Notes: generated by a model from the sequence alone, not told the origin. A stretch of 64,000 nt of DNA from Paralithodes platypus (GCA_032716605.1 CM064501.1:27175968-27239967); one strand, 5' to 3'; numbered from the stretch's first letter, positions 9,915 through 21,217 are shown. Made by a program: numbers and translations.

Positions 9915-10407
9915 ACGACACACTATATAAATCATTGGGGGAGGTAAATTTGCCTGTGAGACGCCCTCGAGCATTTCCTCAGCCGTCATCGAAAAATGAT
10001 GGAGAGTCTCACTTCGAAAAATGTATCTCTCACGAAAAAACATATGTTCGTGTATTTTCACACAAACATTTAGGCGATCTTCTGCTGTCCAACGTGAGTT
10101 GGTGGGCTTTGGGAGCGATCGGAAATACTTCGATTCGAGAGCTCCGACAACCCCAGGCAGACGACTCACCAACAATAAAATCTGCTATTCGACATGAGTT
10201 GGCGGTGAACCTTTTTTGGGGCGGGGGAGGGTCTAAATTTGTGTGTGTGAAACCTTTTGTGGACAAATTACGAACAATATTTTTTTTCGAGAAAGCTAAA
10301 TTGTTCGAAGAGTGACTCTCCATCATTTCTCGATGACGGCTGAGGCAATGTTCAAAGGCATTTCACAGGAAAATATACCTCCCCAATTCTTCGTTTAGTG
10401 TGTCGGT
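9915..10407. repeat. Fold-back element, about 100-bp arms
   Basis: The arm at about 9915-10018 (CCTCAGCCGTCATCGA, ATGATGGAGAGTC and flanking sequence) is complementary to about 10303-10407, spacer about 290 bp. Further matches outside the arms (TACGAAGCA, ACCTAGGTGTAAAC) suggest the original arms reached 9882 and 10460. It resembles a MITE or fold-back transposon. The open frame crossing it is not credible coding sequence. Confidence 0.65.
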
Positions 10408-10674
10408 CATCTAATCAATGCTTCGTATATTACGTTGTTTACACCTAGGTGAAGCTTTGTATGTGAAAAAGTTTCCACAAATACTCTTGCAAATGGTCTG
10501 TCCGTAATACTAATTGCTGCAGTATGGCGGAACCCTTACTTGGGGTACCAGAGGTTAGAGACTTCTTAGGGAACGTCATCCTGCAACTGGCCTGTCCGTA
10601 ATGTGAATAGAGACTTAAATTATTGGCTCTCCATGTGCGGAAAATCTGTATATAATTTTTTTCGAGAATGGCAG

Positions 10675-10908
10675 GCTACCGTCTAGTGCGTCTTCCATTA
10701 GGGCACGGTGCCGTCTATTGTTTCGTTCACCTGGCAGGGTATCATCTAGTGTTTCGTTCATCTGGACAGGGTACCGTCGAGTGCTTCGTTCATCTGGACA
10801 GGGTACCGTCTAGGTGCTTCGCCCATCTGGACTGGGTACCGTCTAGTGCTTCGTTCCTAAGGGTATCGTCTAGTGCTTCGTTCATCTGTAAAGGGTACCG
10901 GCTAGTGC
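10675..10908 (+). repeat. Minisatellite, about 33-bp unit
   Basis: Six to eight imperfect copies of a unit GGTACCGTCTAGTGCTTCGT-TCATCTGGACA stand in tandem; many contain a KpnI-type GGTACC. Confidence 0.85.
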
Positions 10909-11060
10909 TTTGAGCCAATGCGAGATATTCTTAGGTAACAGTGCTTGACCGCGGGTCAGTCAGTAATTAGCCTTCGGACAGGAGGCCCGTACCTAGCAAC
11001 GAGGACACATCTTCGAGGTGTTCCACTCGTCCACCGTGGTGAAATTTCCGCCGCCGGCTC

Positions 11061-11081
11061 TCTCTCTCTCTCTCTCTCGCG
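11061..11081. repeat. (CT)n microsatellite
   Basis: An uninterrupted CT run of about 20 bases. Confidence 0.9.
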
Positions 11082-11134
11082 TTTATGGCCGCCGAACAGA
11101 GTTTTGTTGTAAGTATATACTGTATATTCGCATT

Positions 11135-12745
11135 TGGTCGTACTATGCTTTATCTTGCACATAGAAGTGTATAGATCTTGTATCATGTCGCGCTTGAACC
11201 TGCTCATAGGAGTGTATAAAATCAGAATCCTATATTTCAAAATATGAAATATAACTTACATTTCTAAAAAGTGAAAAATGGTGCGCAAATATATTTAATC
11301 CATCACATCTTCTTGTTTTCATTCGTTACCGAGTTCTGTAATATTTCATACGATTACCTAATATAGGTAACACTTATAGGTTGTGTTAGTTTGCTTAGCT
11401 TAGGTCAGGGGAGTTGCAGAACTTCTAGATTATAAACCGGCGACTACAACGGCCCCTGAACAACCACCAAGCCATGATTCCGCTGGCTCAAACTTTAACC
11501 CGGCGACTACAACGCCCCTCCAAGTAGTAATCCAAACTCTACTCTGCACCCCCAAACGAATCTGAAATTTCAAAACACATACAAACACGTCTCCACCACT
11601 CTCGTTATGTTAGGTAAGGGGAGTTGCAGAACTTGTAGACTACAAGTAGGGTATTGTAACATTGACCATACATTGTCACATTATTAATTACCTCACCTAC
11701 CGTAATTTCATTCTCTACACACAATCACTGGGTGAATACAATGTCTTGTGGGAAATTGTACTTATATGGTTAATACTAGGTCAATTTATAATGTTTGACC
11801 GAGAAAAGTTAACTACCCGTATACTGTATAGTATACTTTCACGTGAGAAGTATTACAGGGAATGGTCCAATTCGTGGCGAGAACCTTTAAGATGGTGAAC
11901 ATTTTGTCGGACAGGGCCAATCGGCCGGGACTGGTTTGGAGTCACTGGGAGTCTAACAGGAATCCCTAGGATATCGCTAGAATCACTAGGAGTCATCGAT
12001 TTTCACCGCGAATAAGCCAAGGAATCGGAATTTTCAGCTACTCCTAGTGATTCTAGCTCGCATTCCTGACTGTGTGAAGTACCCTTAACTCGAAAAGTAC
12101 TCGAAGGATTTTTATGATTTTTGCACAGTGGTACATTAACACTTTGGCGTGCCTGGCCTACCCTCTCCCGCCTACATAGGAATTGAGCCGTGCTCTCCAC
12201 CTCCCACCTACCCAGTAAAAAACGCACAGTATAGTAAAACGCTCGCCCGCCCTACTAAGCTAGTACTCCAGCTTGGGCCAAAAAGCTTCTAGCCGCGGCC
12301 AACATAATAATGCTATCGCTCCTTTTCATCCACAAATATCACTCCAACTGCATTGAAATACACTTCACGAGATAGAGGGAAGTCTATACAACAATATTTA
12401 TCATGTCGCACTTGAACCTGCTCGTAGGAGTGTATAAAACCTGAATCCTATATTTCAAAATATGAAATATATATAACTTACATTTCTAATCTAAAAAGTG
12501 AAAAATGGTGCGTAACTCGAAACATAATCGATGGATTTTTATGATTTTTACACAGTGGTACATTAACCTTTGGCGTGCCTCTCCCGCCTACATAGGAAGT
12601 GAGCCGCGCTCTCCACCTCCCACCTACCCTGTAAAAAACGCGCAGTATAGTAAAACGCTCGCCCGCCCTACTAGGCTAGTACTCCAGCTTGGGCCAAAAA
12701 GCTTCTAGCCGCAGCCAACATAATAATGTTATCGCTCCTTTTTAT
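11135..12745 (+). repeat. Duplicated spacer blocks
   Basis: The block with TTGAACCTGCTCATAGGAGT (11180-11285) recurs at 12400-12512. The block starting near AACTCGAAAAGTACTCGAAG (12089-12320) recurs at 12512-12745. A 17-bp inverted repeat (CTAGAATCACTAGGAGT, 11978-11994, complement at about 12040-12056) lies between. No gene is recognised in 10909-12745. Confidence 0.7.
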
Positions 12746-12769
12746 CCACACATATCACAAATAAGCAAA

Positions 12770-13219
12770 CATTCTTCTTCACTGCCATCAAAGACTGGAA
12801 CGACTTACCCGAGTCAGTCCGTGAAAAGAGAACACTGTATTCTTTCAGACGTAGCCTGAAGGAACACCTGAACCGGACAGCTGCGAGAAGGGAGCACCAA
12901 ACTTATGTCTACTACTAAATACGACATAAGAGATAGACAAACCAAACTGAAATGATTACTGATTACGGATTACTGATATTTATCATAGGATGTAAGGTAT
13001 CTTAAAATAACGCCTAGAAATACTTTCTCTATTTTTTTTTTATTTTTTTTTATTTTTTTGTTTTTTTCCTCAGCTAACCTAATCCCACAAGGACCCCAAT
13101 GGAAATACGCCTAACGGCCTTATTGGGCTATCCTTAGTTGGAATTATGCAAGGCTGGTACATGTCATATTTTGTAATATACTATGTGGTACCAACTCTGT
13201 AAATTGCTAACTGAATAAA

Positions 13220-13250
<31 letters not shown>
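12770..13250 (+). mobile_element. 3' end of a LINE (LINE4), (ATT)n tail
   Basis: A short frame reads FFTAIKDWNDLPESVREK, FRRSLKEHLN and ends TYVYY, then stop (about 12775-12918). This W-N-x-L-P...F...L..HL pattern is the C-terminal end of many LINE ORF2 proteins. A 3' untranslated region follows and ends in ATT repeats (13217-13249), the kind of simple tail found in L2/CR1-like families. A 5'-truncated copy of the last about 160 bp sits at 47378-47545. Confidence 0.7.
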
Positions 13251-13394
13251 CCAACTGCATTGAAATACACTTCACAAGATAGAGGGAATCTATACAACAA
13301 TATTTTGTCTATCAACCCAAAAATAGTGTATCTATTGTATAATGGTTATATCGTATACAATTAATATTCGTAAATATTTCAGCTGCGAATTGTG

Positions 13395-13840
13395 GTATAA
13401 GAACATAAGAACATAAGAAAATGAGAGTCTGCAGAAAGCCGATTGGCCTAAGCAAGGCAGATCCCTGTCCCACACAACCCCAAATCAATTACAAAGCCTA
13501 ATTATAGGCTCAACACTCTAATACCCTGAGGATCATCTTACCAAAATGGTTAGAGATTAACGCAGGATTATGGGGGTCTGCAGAGTGCTGATTGGCCCAA
13601 CCCGGCTGATCCCCCTTCACACCCAACCCTTCTCGTCCATATGCTTATCCAATTTTATCTTAAAGCTCCCTACAGTTTTAGATCCCACTATAGCACTTGG
13701 TAGTCCATTCCACCCATCTACAACTCTGTTACCAAACCAATATTTGCCTATATATTTTCTGAAACGAAATTTATCTAATTTGAAACCATTGGTACTAGTT
13801 CTTTCGCTATAACTGAGCTTTAGTACATGTGTCACTTTTC
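13395..13840 (-). mobile_element. 3' end of another LINE (LINE3) on the - strand
   Basis: The - strand frame at 13617-13835 reads FRFRKYIGKYWFGNRVVDGW and NGLPSAIVGSKTVGSFK, ending near HMDEKGWV. This is the C-terminus typical of LINE ORF2. The distal end has the direct repeat AGAACATAAGAACATAAG (13400-13417), seen on the + strand. Only the tail is present. Clade not assigned. Confidence 0.6.
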
Positions 13841-13909
13841 TTCACAATATTTCCGAAACCGGCTAAATAACATATTTGTATTATCATACATACTAAACCA
13901 TAGCTATTG

Positions 13910-13913
13910 TTAC
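13910..13913. other. Target site duplication CTAT, left of element 2
   Basis: CTAT precedes the LTR end TGTTACG and is repeated directly after the other LTR (23336-23339). This shows that the two LTRs belong to one insertion. Confidence 0.85.
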
Positions 13914-15810
13914 GTCCTGGGATAAATAAACACTGGGCTCTTTCTATTGGACTAGGTATGCGGCAACAAGCAACAACGGAAAACGCTAGATCCAACCCTT
14001 ATCTATAAACCCAGGCAACAAACCACCCTAAACCGTCAAGAGTCCTGCCTGTACAACGAGGTATCCTATGACTCGGTTACAGGGTGCATGCACTATAGAC
14101 TGCTGATAGTCAAGCAGGCTATATAAAAGATCACACAATTAAGTTGACTTAAAGCTTCAAGGAAAAGATAGATAACGGAATTAAATTGCAGAAACAATTT
14201 AATAACAAACTAGAAGAAAGTACATTTAACGTTACGTTAATTAATACAACTAATCACCCCTGCGTGAAAGAAGGTGAAAGCAAACAGTCCTCAAAACATC
14301 GTACCGGTAGACAAGATGCGGGTTTATAAACTGCATGCGGCTACTGTAGGATCTGATGCTTAGCAAAGAAAATACGTTACGGATTTAGAGAACTCTTAAC
14401 TCATAAGCAGGAATAAATACTAGTGATAGGCCATACAGTGTATAATGGCATATGTATAATTAAATAAAGGTAGCAACTCGCAACATAACCCCATACAGGT
14501 GTGCTTCTCACTCTTAGTCAGGCAAGCCTTCTTGGACAGAGTCTCTAAGCCACACCCTGACTCACAATGCTCACAAAAACGGTAAACTGTGGCACAATAA
14601 AAAGCATACAGAGATGATAAACCCCTAGCTGTTAATCTGTCAGGTGGCAGAGGTCTAGCCGGAAGGATATAGGCTTCGGATACCCGGGCTGAGCCACCTG
14701 CCCTAGCCTAGGGACGTTCCCAGGTCTGTGCGCCAAATTACTCTAATTGAAAGGGTGCTCTCTTGAGAGACTCAGATCGCAAGTATCTGACTCTCTCCTG
14801 GCGACCCTAAAACAAAAGCAAGACGTGCTAGCGCAGTGCTGAGTGGACTAGGCAAGGGCCCTCACACAACACAACACTAGACACACAGGGACACAGACAA
14901 GAAAATGCCCCCAGACTCCCACGGGTATCCTAGTAAAGTCGTGCGGGTCCACAGGACTCGCACCAGCAGACTTTACTTAAAGGATCGCGAAAAGCCTCCC
15001 CTCCGGTCTAGCCCCTGCTAACCTGACACAAGAACACACTAGCAAGCATGAAACCACCAAATATGAGACAACAAAAAAGCTTCCTAGGTCTCATTAACAA
15101 TTACGTCTCCGCATAAGGCCCAAAATCCTATCTAATTATCTGAGAGCTCGTCATTAATACAATAATAGATATAAGGTCTATCAAGGGGATGGGATAATTA
15201 AATAGATTGGTGAAGTAGTGGAAGGAAGGTATACAAAGTAAGAGAGAAAGTTTCTAAGTGGGGTTGAGAGGGATAGATATCAAGGGGGTCCGAAGGGTAC
15301 GACAGTGAGGTGAGCTCTGAGTCTTGAATCTGTCTGGACCCCACCCTAGGCATGCAAAATACATCCCATGCTTGGCAACACTCAACAAAGTTGCCGGGTC
15401 AAAATCCTCTACCCCGTGCGTGAGTCGAAACTAAGCCTAACGTTGCAATCAAATGCACGTGACAACATCAGGCTCGTCCCAAGCTGGACTCTCCGCGCGA
15501 AGCAACGTCCCCCAGCCGGTCTCTCTCTCCCGCTCGTCTCCTCCCACTCTCACTAGACTTACATCTTATATATTATAATGAAACAATCAACTATCGAGAA
15601 TAAAATATACTAAGATGCGTTGGTTAAGAATAAGGGCAGCTTCAAGCTATGAAACAACATAAGAATATCCCAGACATTAGTTACATTGTCGTAGGATATA
15701 TACTAAGGAAAAGCCGGCCGGCTGGCTGGCTGCCGCCAGCCGGTTTCTAAACGGCTGGGCAGCCGATGCGCGCGCATGCCCGCACGTGGCTACTATGCAG
15801 AAGCGTCACA
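13914..15810 (-). repeat. Element 2, 3' LTR
   Basis: 1,897 bp. Read on the - strand it starts TGTGACG and ends CGTAACA. It contains the conserved hairpin (14765-14797) and the TATA-like stretch. Confidence 0.9.
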
Positions 15811-15824
15811 CCTCCCCCAAGATA
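15811..15824 (-). promoter_or_regulatory. Element 2 polypurine tract
   Basis: The complement of CCTCCCCCAAGATA directly abuts the 3' LTR and matches the tract at 1-14. From here to 16134 lies 3' non-coding sequence without features. Confidence 0.75.
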
Positions 15825-16134
15825 TAAGACCCTTGACTAAGTTCTTCATATCTGACAGAAAGCTTCTCATAGTGCCACACACTGTTGCGACACAAGGCAC
15901 TATATATAACAAAAATAAAGACTGTTGCGCTCCACCGAGCAAGTTCAACTAACTTAGCGACAATAAGCGAAAACATTCAACTTAGATACTGCTACAACAT
16001 CTTATACAAAATTCTACACGTTATAAAAAATAAAGAGTTTTTATAAGGTTTTTGCTTTTTTAATTTGTTTTTTTCGGCTGAACTACAGTGACACCCTATT
16101 TTCCTCCACAATCAACCCTCAATCCTGTGGCAGT

Positions 16135-17250
16135 CTAACCAACATCATCCACCCTTGATAGACAATCCGCTATCACGTTATCAGAACCGGCAATATGGCG
16201 TATGTCCAGATTATACTCCTGAAGCATGAGTGACCACCTGGTCAGCCTCATATTCCGGTTATGAAACTGATTCAAGAATTTCAGAGGGTGATGATCGGTA
16301 TAAACCATTACGACTGGTCCGAAAGCAGGAACATATACATCGAAGTGCCTGAGCGCCAGCACTATCGCCAGGAGTTCTTTTTCAATTACAGAGTAATTCC
16401 TTTGTGCACTATTGAATTTTTTACTGTAAAAACTCACTGGATGTTCGATACCTTCATCATCTGTCTGTAACAAGACAGCCCCAGCCCCTACGCCACTGGC
16501 ATCAGTCGCCAGCTGAAAAGGTCTGCTGAAGTCCGGGGCCCTGAGTATGGGGTGGGTACATAACAGGTGTTTCACCAAGGAAAACGCCTCTGCATACTCA
16601 GGAGACCACCAGAACTTCTTGTCCTTAGATAATAAGTCAGTTAAAGGTGCAAGTACAGTCGAATAGCCTTTGATGAAGCGACGATAATAGCCTATCATAC
16701 CTAGAAACCGCATGATTTGTTTCTTAGTCGTAGGCTGGGGAAACTGATCGATGGCTTTGATCTTTGTCTGTGGAGGGCACACCTGACCCATCCCCACCTC
16801 AAACCCCAGGTACAAAACTGTGGCTTTGACAAAATCGCACTTACCCAGGTTTACCACCAAACCTGCTTCATTCAGTTTATTAAAAAGCTGTCCGATGTGA
16901 GCACAGTGACTGTTAAAATCATCGTTGTATATTATGACATCATCTAGGTACACCGTACATTTGGGAATGTCGGCTACAATGTCGTTCATTAATTTCTGAA
17001 ACGTTGCAGGGGCATTTTTCAGCCCGTATGGCATAACATGGCAACGATATGTGGCACCGTCCACCACAAACCCACACACCTCTCGCGCTCGCTCAGACAA
17101 GGGCACTTGCCAATAACCCTTAACAAGGTCTATCTTAGTGAGGAACTTGGCTTTTCCTATCTTATCCACACTGTCGTCCACGCGAGGGAGAGGGTAGGCA
17201 TTTGTGGGGGTTAAACCATTCAACCTGCGGAAATCTATACAAAACCGCAC
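16135..17250 (-). CDS. pol: Element 2 reverse transcriptase and RNase H (371 codons)
   Basis: The RT has RFCIDFRRLN, TKIDLVKGYWQVPL, MPYGLKNAPATFQ and the catalytic VYLDDVIIY. The connection has FLGMIGYYRRFI. The RNase H has LATDASGVGAGAV, EKELLAIVLAL, VYTDHHPLKFL and HIAGSDNVIADCLSR, so its four acidic residues are all visible. It copies the element RNA into DNA and removes the RNA strand. The usual Gypsy integrase does not follow; the frame ends and the 3' LTR comes next. The start given is only the limit of the open frame. The N-terminal RT part is in another frame upstream (17235-17543). Confidence 0.92.
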   Translation of the reverse strand: MRFCIDFRRLNGLTPTNAYPLPRVDDSVDKIGKAKFLTKIDLVKGYWQVPLSERAREVCGFVVDGATYRCHVMPYGLKNAPATFQKLMNDIVADIPKCTVYLDDVIIYNDDFNSHCAHIGQLFNKLNEAGLVVNLGKCDFVKATVLYLGFEVGMGQVCPPQTKIKAIDQFPQPTTKKQIMRFLGMIGYYRRFIKGYSTVLAPLTDLLSKDKKFWWSPEYAEAFSLVKHLLCTHPILRAPDFSRPFQLATDASGVGAGAVLLQTDDEGIEHPVSFYSKKFNSAQRNYSVIEKELLAIVLALRHFDVYVPAFGPVVMVYTDHHPLKFLNQFHNRNMRLTRWSLMLQEYNLDIRHIAGSDNVIADCLSRVDDVG

Positions 17251-17543
17251 CTTGCCATCTGGTTTGGGCTACAGTGTGACGGGGGAGTCCACCTTACTGC
17301 ACCCTCAGAAATCAGCCCACGTTTCAGCATATAATCCAGCTCTTCCTTAAGTGCAGGTAATTTAATAGGGGGAACACGGTATGGCACTGATTTAAAGGGC
17401 GGGTGGTCCCCAACATCTACATCGTGCACCGCTTGAGTAGTGAGGCCAGGATGCTCCGCGAAAACAGCTGGGTTTGAATCAAACAAGTGCTGCACAGCTA
17501 CACGCTGTTGCTCAGGCAGGTGCAATATCAACTCGTGAGCCAC
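17235..17543 (-). pseudogene. pol: Element 2 RT N-terminal part, frameshifted
   Basis: It reads ELILHLPEQQRVAVQHLF, FKSVPYRVPP and EELDYMLKRGLISEG, which is the stretch before the RT fingers in Gypsy pol. Near 17290 the frame is lost. In the correct frame a TAG also occurs just before PKPDGKVRFC. So two lesions separate this piece from the RT at 16135-17250. Confidence 0.75.
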
Positions 17544-17609
17544 TTGTCTAGAATTCCCCGCCCACTGATCCGCGGAAACATGACAATCCCCATTATCCTC
17601 CCCCGCAGC

Positions 17610-18236
17610 TTAACTGTCCCTTCCTCCTTCTCCACTTTGATCGCTGCAGATCAACACCGGGACAGTGAGAGGCTCGGAGGGGCGCCTCACATACTCTTTC
17701 ATCAGATTTACATGGCAAAGTTGGTTCTTTTTCTTACGATCAGGAGTAGCTACTAAATAGTCGAGATCAGAAACCTTCCTTACAACCCGATACGGACCAG
17801 AATACTTGGCAGACAAGGGGTGTCCCACCAGATGCAGTAGTATCAGTACCTCCTGATCTACTTCAAACTCCCTCAGCTTCACCTTCTGGTCGTATCTGTC
17901 CTTCATCTGAGCTTGTGAACTCTGAAGGTTCCGACCTGCTACCTCCAAGCTCTTTAGCATTCTCTCACGGCTTTCAACTACATACTTTAGAAGCGAGCAT
18001 GGCTTTGTGACTCCCTCTCAGATCTCCTTGACTATGTGGAGGGGCCCCCTGACCCTGTGTCCCAAAACCAACTCGTTCGGGCTAAATCCCAAGCTCTCCC
18101 CAGGTACTTCTCTCGCAGCAAATAAAACGTATGGGAGACCTAGATCCCAGTCCTTCCCATTTTCCATGCAATAACACCGCAACATACTCTTGAGAGTCGA
18201 GTGCCACCTTTCCAAAACTCCCTGGGATGGTAGGGA
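17610..18236 (-). pseudogene. pol: Element 2 integrase C-terminal part with GPY module
   Basis: The frame from SQGVLERWHSTL (with the third catalytic acidic residue) through LGFSPNELVLGHRVRGPL stops at 18018. It resumes at 17960 with MKDRYDQKVKLREFEV, VLILLHLVGHPLSAKYSGPY and CHVNLMKEY. The SGPYRV stretch is the GPY/F module of Gypsy integrases. This module lies before RT in the element, which supports the unusual order. The breaks are a 7-nt deletion near 18224 and a stop near 18018. Confidence 0.85.
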
Positions 18237-19591
18237 GATGACACCACAGACACTATCCCATGTTGCTGCATGGTCTGCTTAAACAGAGCAGAAGTAAAAT
18301 TGGATCCCTGATCAGACTGGATCTCCTGAGGGTAGCCATAATGAGAAAAATAGACAAGTAGGTTTTTGACAACAGCCTTAGCCATCCCGTTGCGCATGGG
18401 GTAAGCATCTGGATACCGTGTTACTACATCCATTACAGTTGGTAAACATTTATTGCCGGCACTAGTGGGGGGCAATGGGCCAACCATATCGATAAATATT
18501 TTGCTGAAGGGCGGCCCAATGACAGGGATGGGTTGTAACGGGGCTCTCGGGATGACCTGATTGGGTTTCCCAACAACTTGACAAGTGTGACACTGTGACA
18601 CCCATGACACGACACTCGCCTTTAACCCAGGCCACCAGAAAAGCTTGCTCAGAGCTGCCTCCGTCTTACGTGCCCACAGGTGCCCTGCCAAAGGCACATC
18701 ATGAACTAATCTCAATAAGCTCTCACGGCACACCCTCGGTACTACTAACTGGTCCACTAATCCTGACCGGCCATCCCACTTTTTCTTGGGATCCTGATGT
18801 CTCCGATACAAGATCCCCTCGGACAAGAAAAAATCACCAGGCTGCGCATCCCCATCGCTCCCCAGTTCGACAGCACCATTACCACACGCCCTGACTTCAG
18901 GATCTTCCAGCTGCAAGGAACATATATCAGCAGGTGCGAGATTATCCAAGTTCATCTTAAATAATTTATTTCCACCTCCAATGTCCCGCTGAGCCATCCT
19001 TTCCTCACGCTGCGCATAACGATGCTGTCGCAGAGTCTCTTCCTGCCCTGCACCTGCACTAGCGGTGACAGGCCCCGGGGCCTCTCCAGACTCTAACATA
19101 GGTGCCAATAATGAGTCACCAAGAAACACTGCCGGCTCAAAACTCTCCAATTGACCAACAATTCCCGTTTTCTTGTGACCTTTCCTCCGCGGTTTGATAG
19201 ACTGAGGTGGTGGCTGCAAGGCTCCGGATGTCTGAGAATGCGTCACAACGCACGCCATGGTTTGTACGCTACACTTCTCAACCCACTCCTGTTCCTCCCT
19301 ACTAACGTCGGCCGCCTTCTCGGCAACGACCAAGGGTGAAACCTTAGAAGCAGGCGCCGCAAAGTCGTTGCCGAGGAGGAGGTCGACGCCCCCAACAGGC
19401 AAGTTCTCTACAATTCCGACATCCAGCTCCTTCGCCACACCACCCACCTCCAGCTCCATCCGCACCAGCGGGTAGGACTTCGTAGCATTGATCCCCTGAA
19501 CTACCACCACCCGAGCAGCGTTAATCGGCCTACCAGTAAAGTTCTTTAACAAGGTCTGAGAAGCCCCCGTATCACGCAATAGCTTAACTCC
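18140..19591 (-). pseudogene. pol: Element 2 protease and integrase (zinc finger and catalytic core)
   Basis: The protease has LRDTGASQTLL with the catalytic DTG and the second block VDLLLGNDF. A linker of about 200 residues follows. The integrase then has the HHCC zinc finger (HDVPLAGH ... CHTC) and the core with FIDMVGPLP (first Asp) and IQSDQGSNF (second Asp). After SSPYHP the frame is lost. Comparison with element 4 shows 7 nt missing there, so the third acidic residue lies in another frame (17610-18236). The frame is continuous with gag except for TGA at 19592-19594, an apparent CGA to TGA change. Confidence 0.88.
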
Positions 19592-20749
19592 TCACCTTTC
19601 GCCAGCCCACCTCACAAAACCATGCCCTCTATGACCCCCAAAGACGTCACGGACAGGGTTCGAGCCTTCCGGACTCTTGAACACAGGCTGTGTCCCAACC
19701 TCTGACGAACTACCCTTGGCAAACTCAGAAGATATAGGCGACACCCCTATGCTGCGGACCAATGACACAACCTTGTTTGGTGGCTTGTTCGGACAAGCAT
19801 TTGCAAAGTGACATGCAAAGCACTCTTTACTCTTTGGTTTCCCTTGGGAGTGGGAGGTACCATTAGACTTCTTATACGGGACGGTATTTGGTTTATGTTC
19901 AGTTTTATTGTCAGTGCTAGATGGTTTTGTGTATTTATGTGCATCAAAATTCTTGGGAGGGGGAGGGGTACGATCCTTTGCACCCGACTCACTCCTAGCT
20001 GCTGCTCCGCACCCTCGAATTAATGACAGTCGGAGGTCAGCCATTTCTGCTGCCTCCTGGAGAGTTCTAGGATTTTTTTCCTTTATATTTAATGTTAAGT
20101 CCCCGCCTGTGCACTTAAAGAACTGCTCCAAGAGAACCAGCTCACTCAACTCCTCAAAAGTAGCTGCCCTCTCAGAACACAGCCAATGTCGTAGTGCATC
20201 AGACAAGTCCCGGGCGTGTTCTAGGAAGGTACTATCCTTGCCCTTAGTAACACCCCGAAACTTCAAGCGGTAAGTTTCTGGTTGTAACTCATAGGCCCGT
20301 AGCACAGCCTTCTTTAGCTCATCATAAACTACACAGGACTCTAAAGGTAGTGCATCATACGCTTTTAGCCCCTTTCCTAGGAGTCTTGATGAAACTAATG
20401 CTGCCCACTTTTCCTGAGGCCACTGGTGTTCCTGACACTTCTTCTCAAATCGCATACAAAACTCAGTCACACATAATTCATCGAACACAGGAACTAGTTT
20501 AAGCAGGTGCGACAATGATTGGTCCCGATGTCCGTTACCTCCCCCAATATTTCGCCCTGTTACCTCCACTCGAGATCTCTCCAGCTCCCTGTCAACCCGA
20601 TACCTAGTAGACTCTGCCTGCAGTTCAGCCTCTCGTATAGCTGTTCTCTCTGCAGCCTCAGCCTGCACACTAGCCTGTCTCTCGGCAGCCTCAACCTGAG
20701 CTCTAGCCTGTCTTTCGGTAGCCTCAACCTGAGCTCTAGCAACCTCAAC
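19592..20749 (-). pseudogene. gag: Element 2 gag: coiled coil, SCAN-like capsid, damaged zinc knuckle
   Basis: It continues gag after TAG 20750-20752. First comes a coiled-coil-like stretch of AQVEAAERQAR repeats, longer than in element 3. The capsid region follows: WPQEKWAALVSSRLLGKGL, YELQPETYRLKFRG, LRHWL and ELVLLEQFFKC. These match the pattern of the SCAN domain, which is known to descend from Gmr1-like Gypsy capsids. The nucleocapsid knuckle has lost four residues (CFACHFANAC here, CFACHKEGHFANAC in element 3) by a 12-bp deletion between GTGA repeats. It ends at TGA 19592. Confidence 0.85.
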
Positions 20750-21217
20750 CTAGGCCATCTCAAGCCGAAACAACAAATCTGGAGCCAACCCTTGAGGAGG
20801 GGAAGGTGCATTTAATGGAGAGGGTCCCTGTGATTGAATTCCACACTGCCATTGACCATCAACTTGGGGGTATATACTAAATTCAGGCACCCTGACGTTT
20901 GATACGGGGGTAGAGTGGAGGGGGGGCTGGGGACCGGGGCCCCCAGTCGCCTCTCCACTCAGGTCTCTCCCTTCTAAACCCAATATCAAAGTCCTCAGCT
21001 GATCTTTCCTCATGCCACTTAAACCCTGGTGACCCTGAAGACCTGCCACACACTTTAAGCCATACTTATTCAGCTTCAACACCCTGGCAGCGGTAAGGGG
21101 CACCTCTAAAAATCTTCTAGCACCCTCCTCGCTATCGACTAGCCACTCCACAGGTCTTTCTCCCTCCGAGCCCGTATCGTGACCTGACCCATCACTGTGT
21201 TCTGATGTATTAGACAT
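20750..21217 (-). pseudogene. gag: Element 2 gag N-terminal part
   Basis: It starts at ATG 21217 (MSNTSEHSDGSGHDTG), 215 bp inside the 5' LTR. It includes VEWLVDSEEGARRFLEVPL and a Pro/Gly-rich segment, and ends at TAG 20750-20752. Element 3 has a Lys codon (AAG) at that place, so a single A to T change made the stop. The same start is used in element 3 (32921), and a related one in element 4 (55808). Confidence 0.85.

Noticed and set aside
9791..10315. 174-codon + strand frame
   Set aside because: It crosses both arms of a fold-back repeat, resembles no protein and has no splice or start context.
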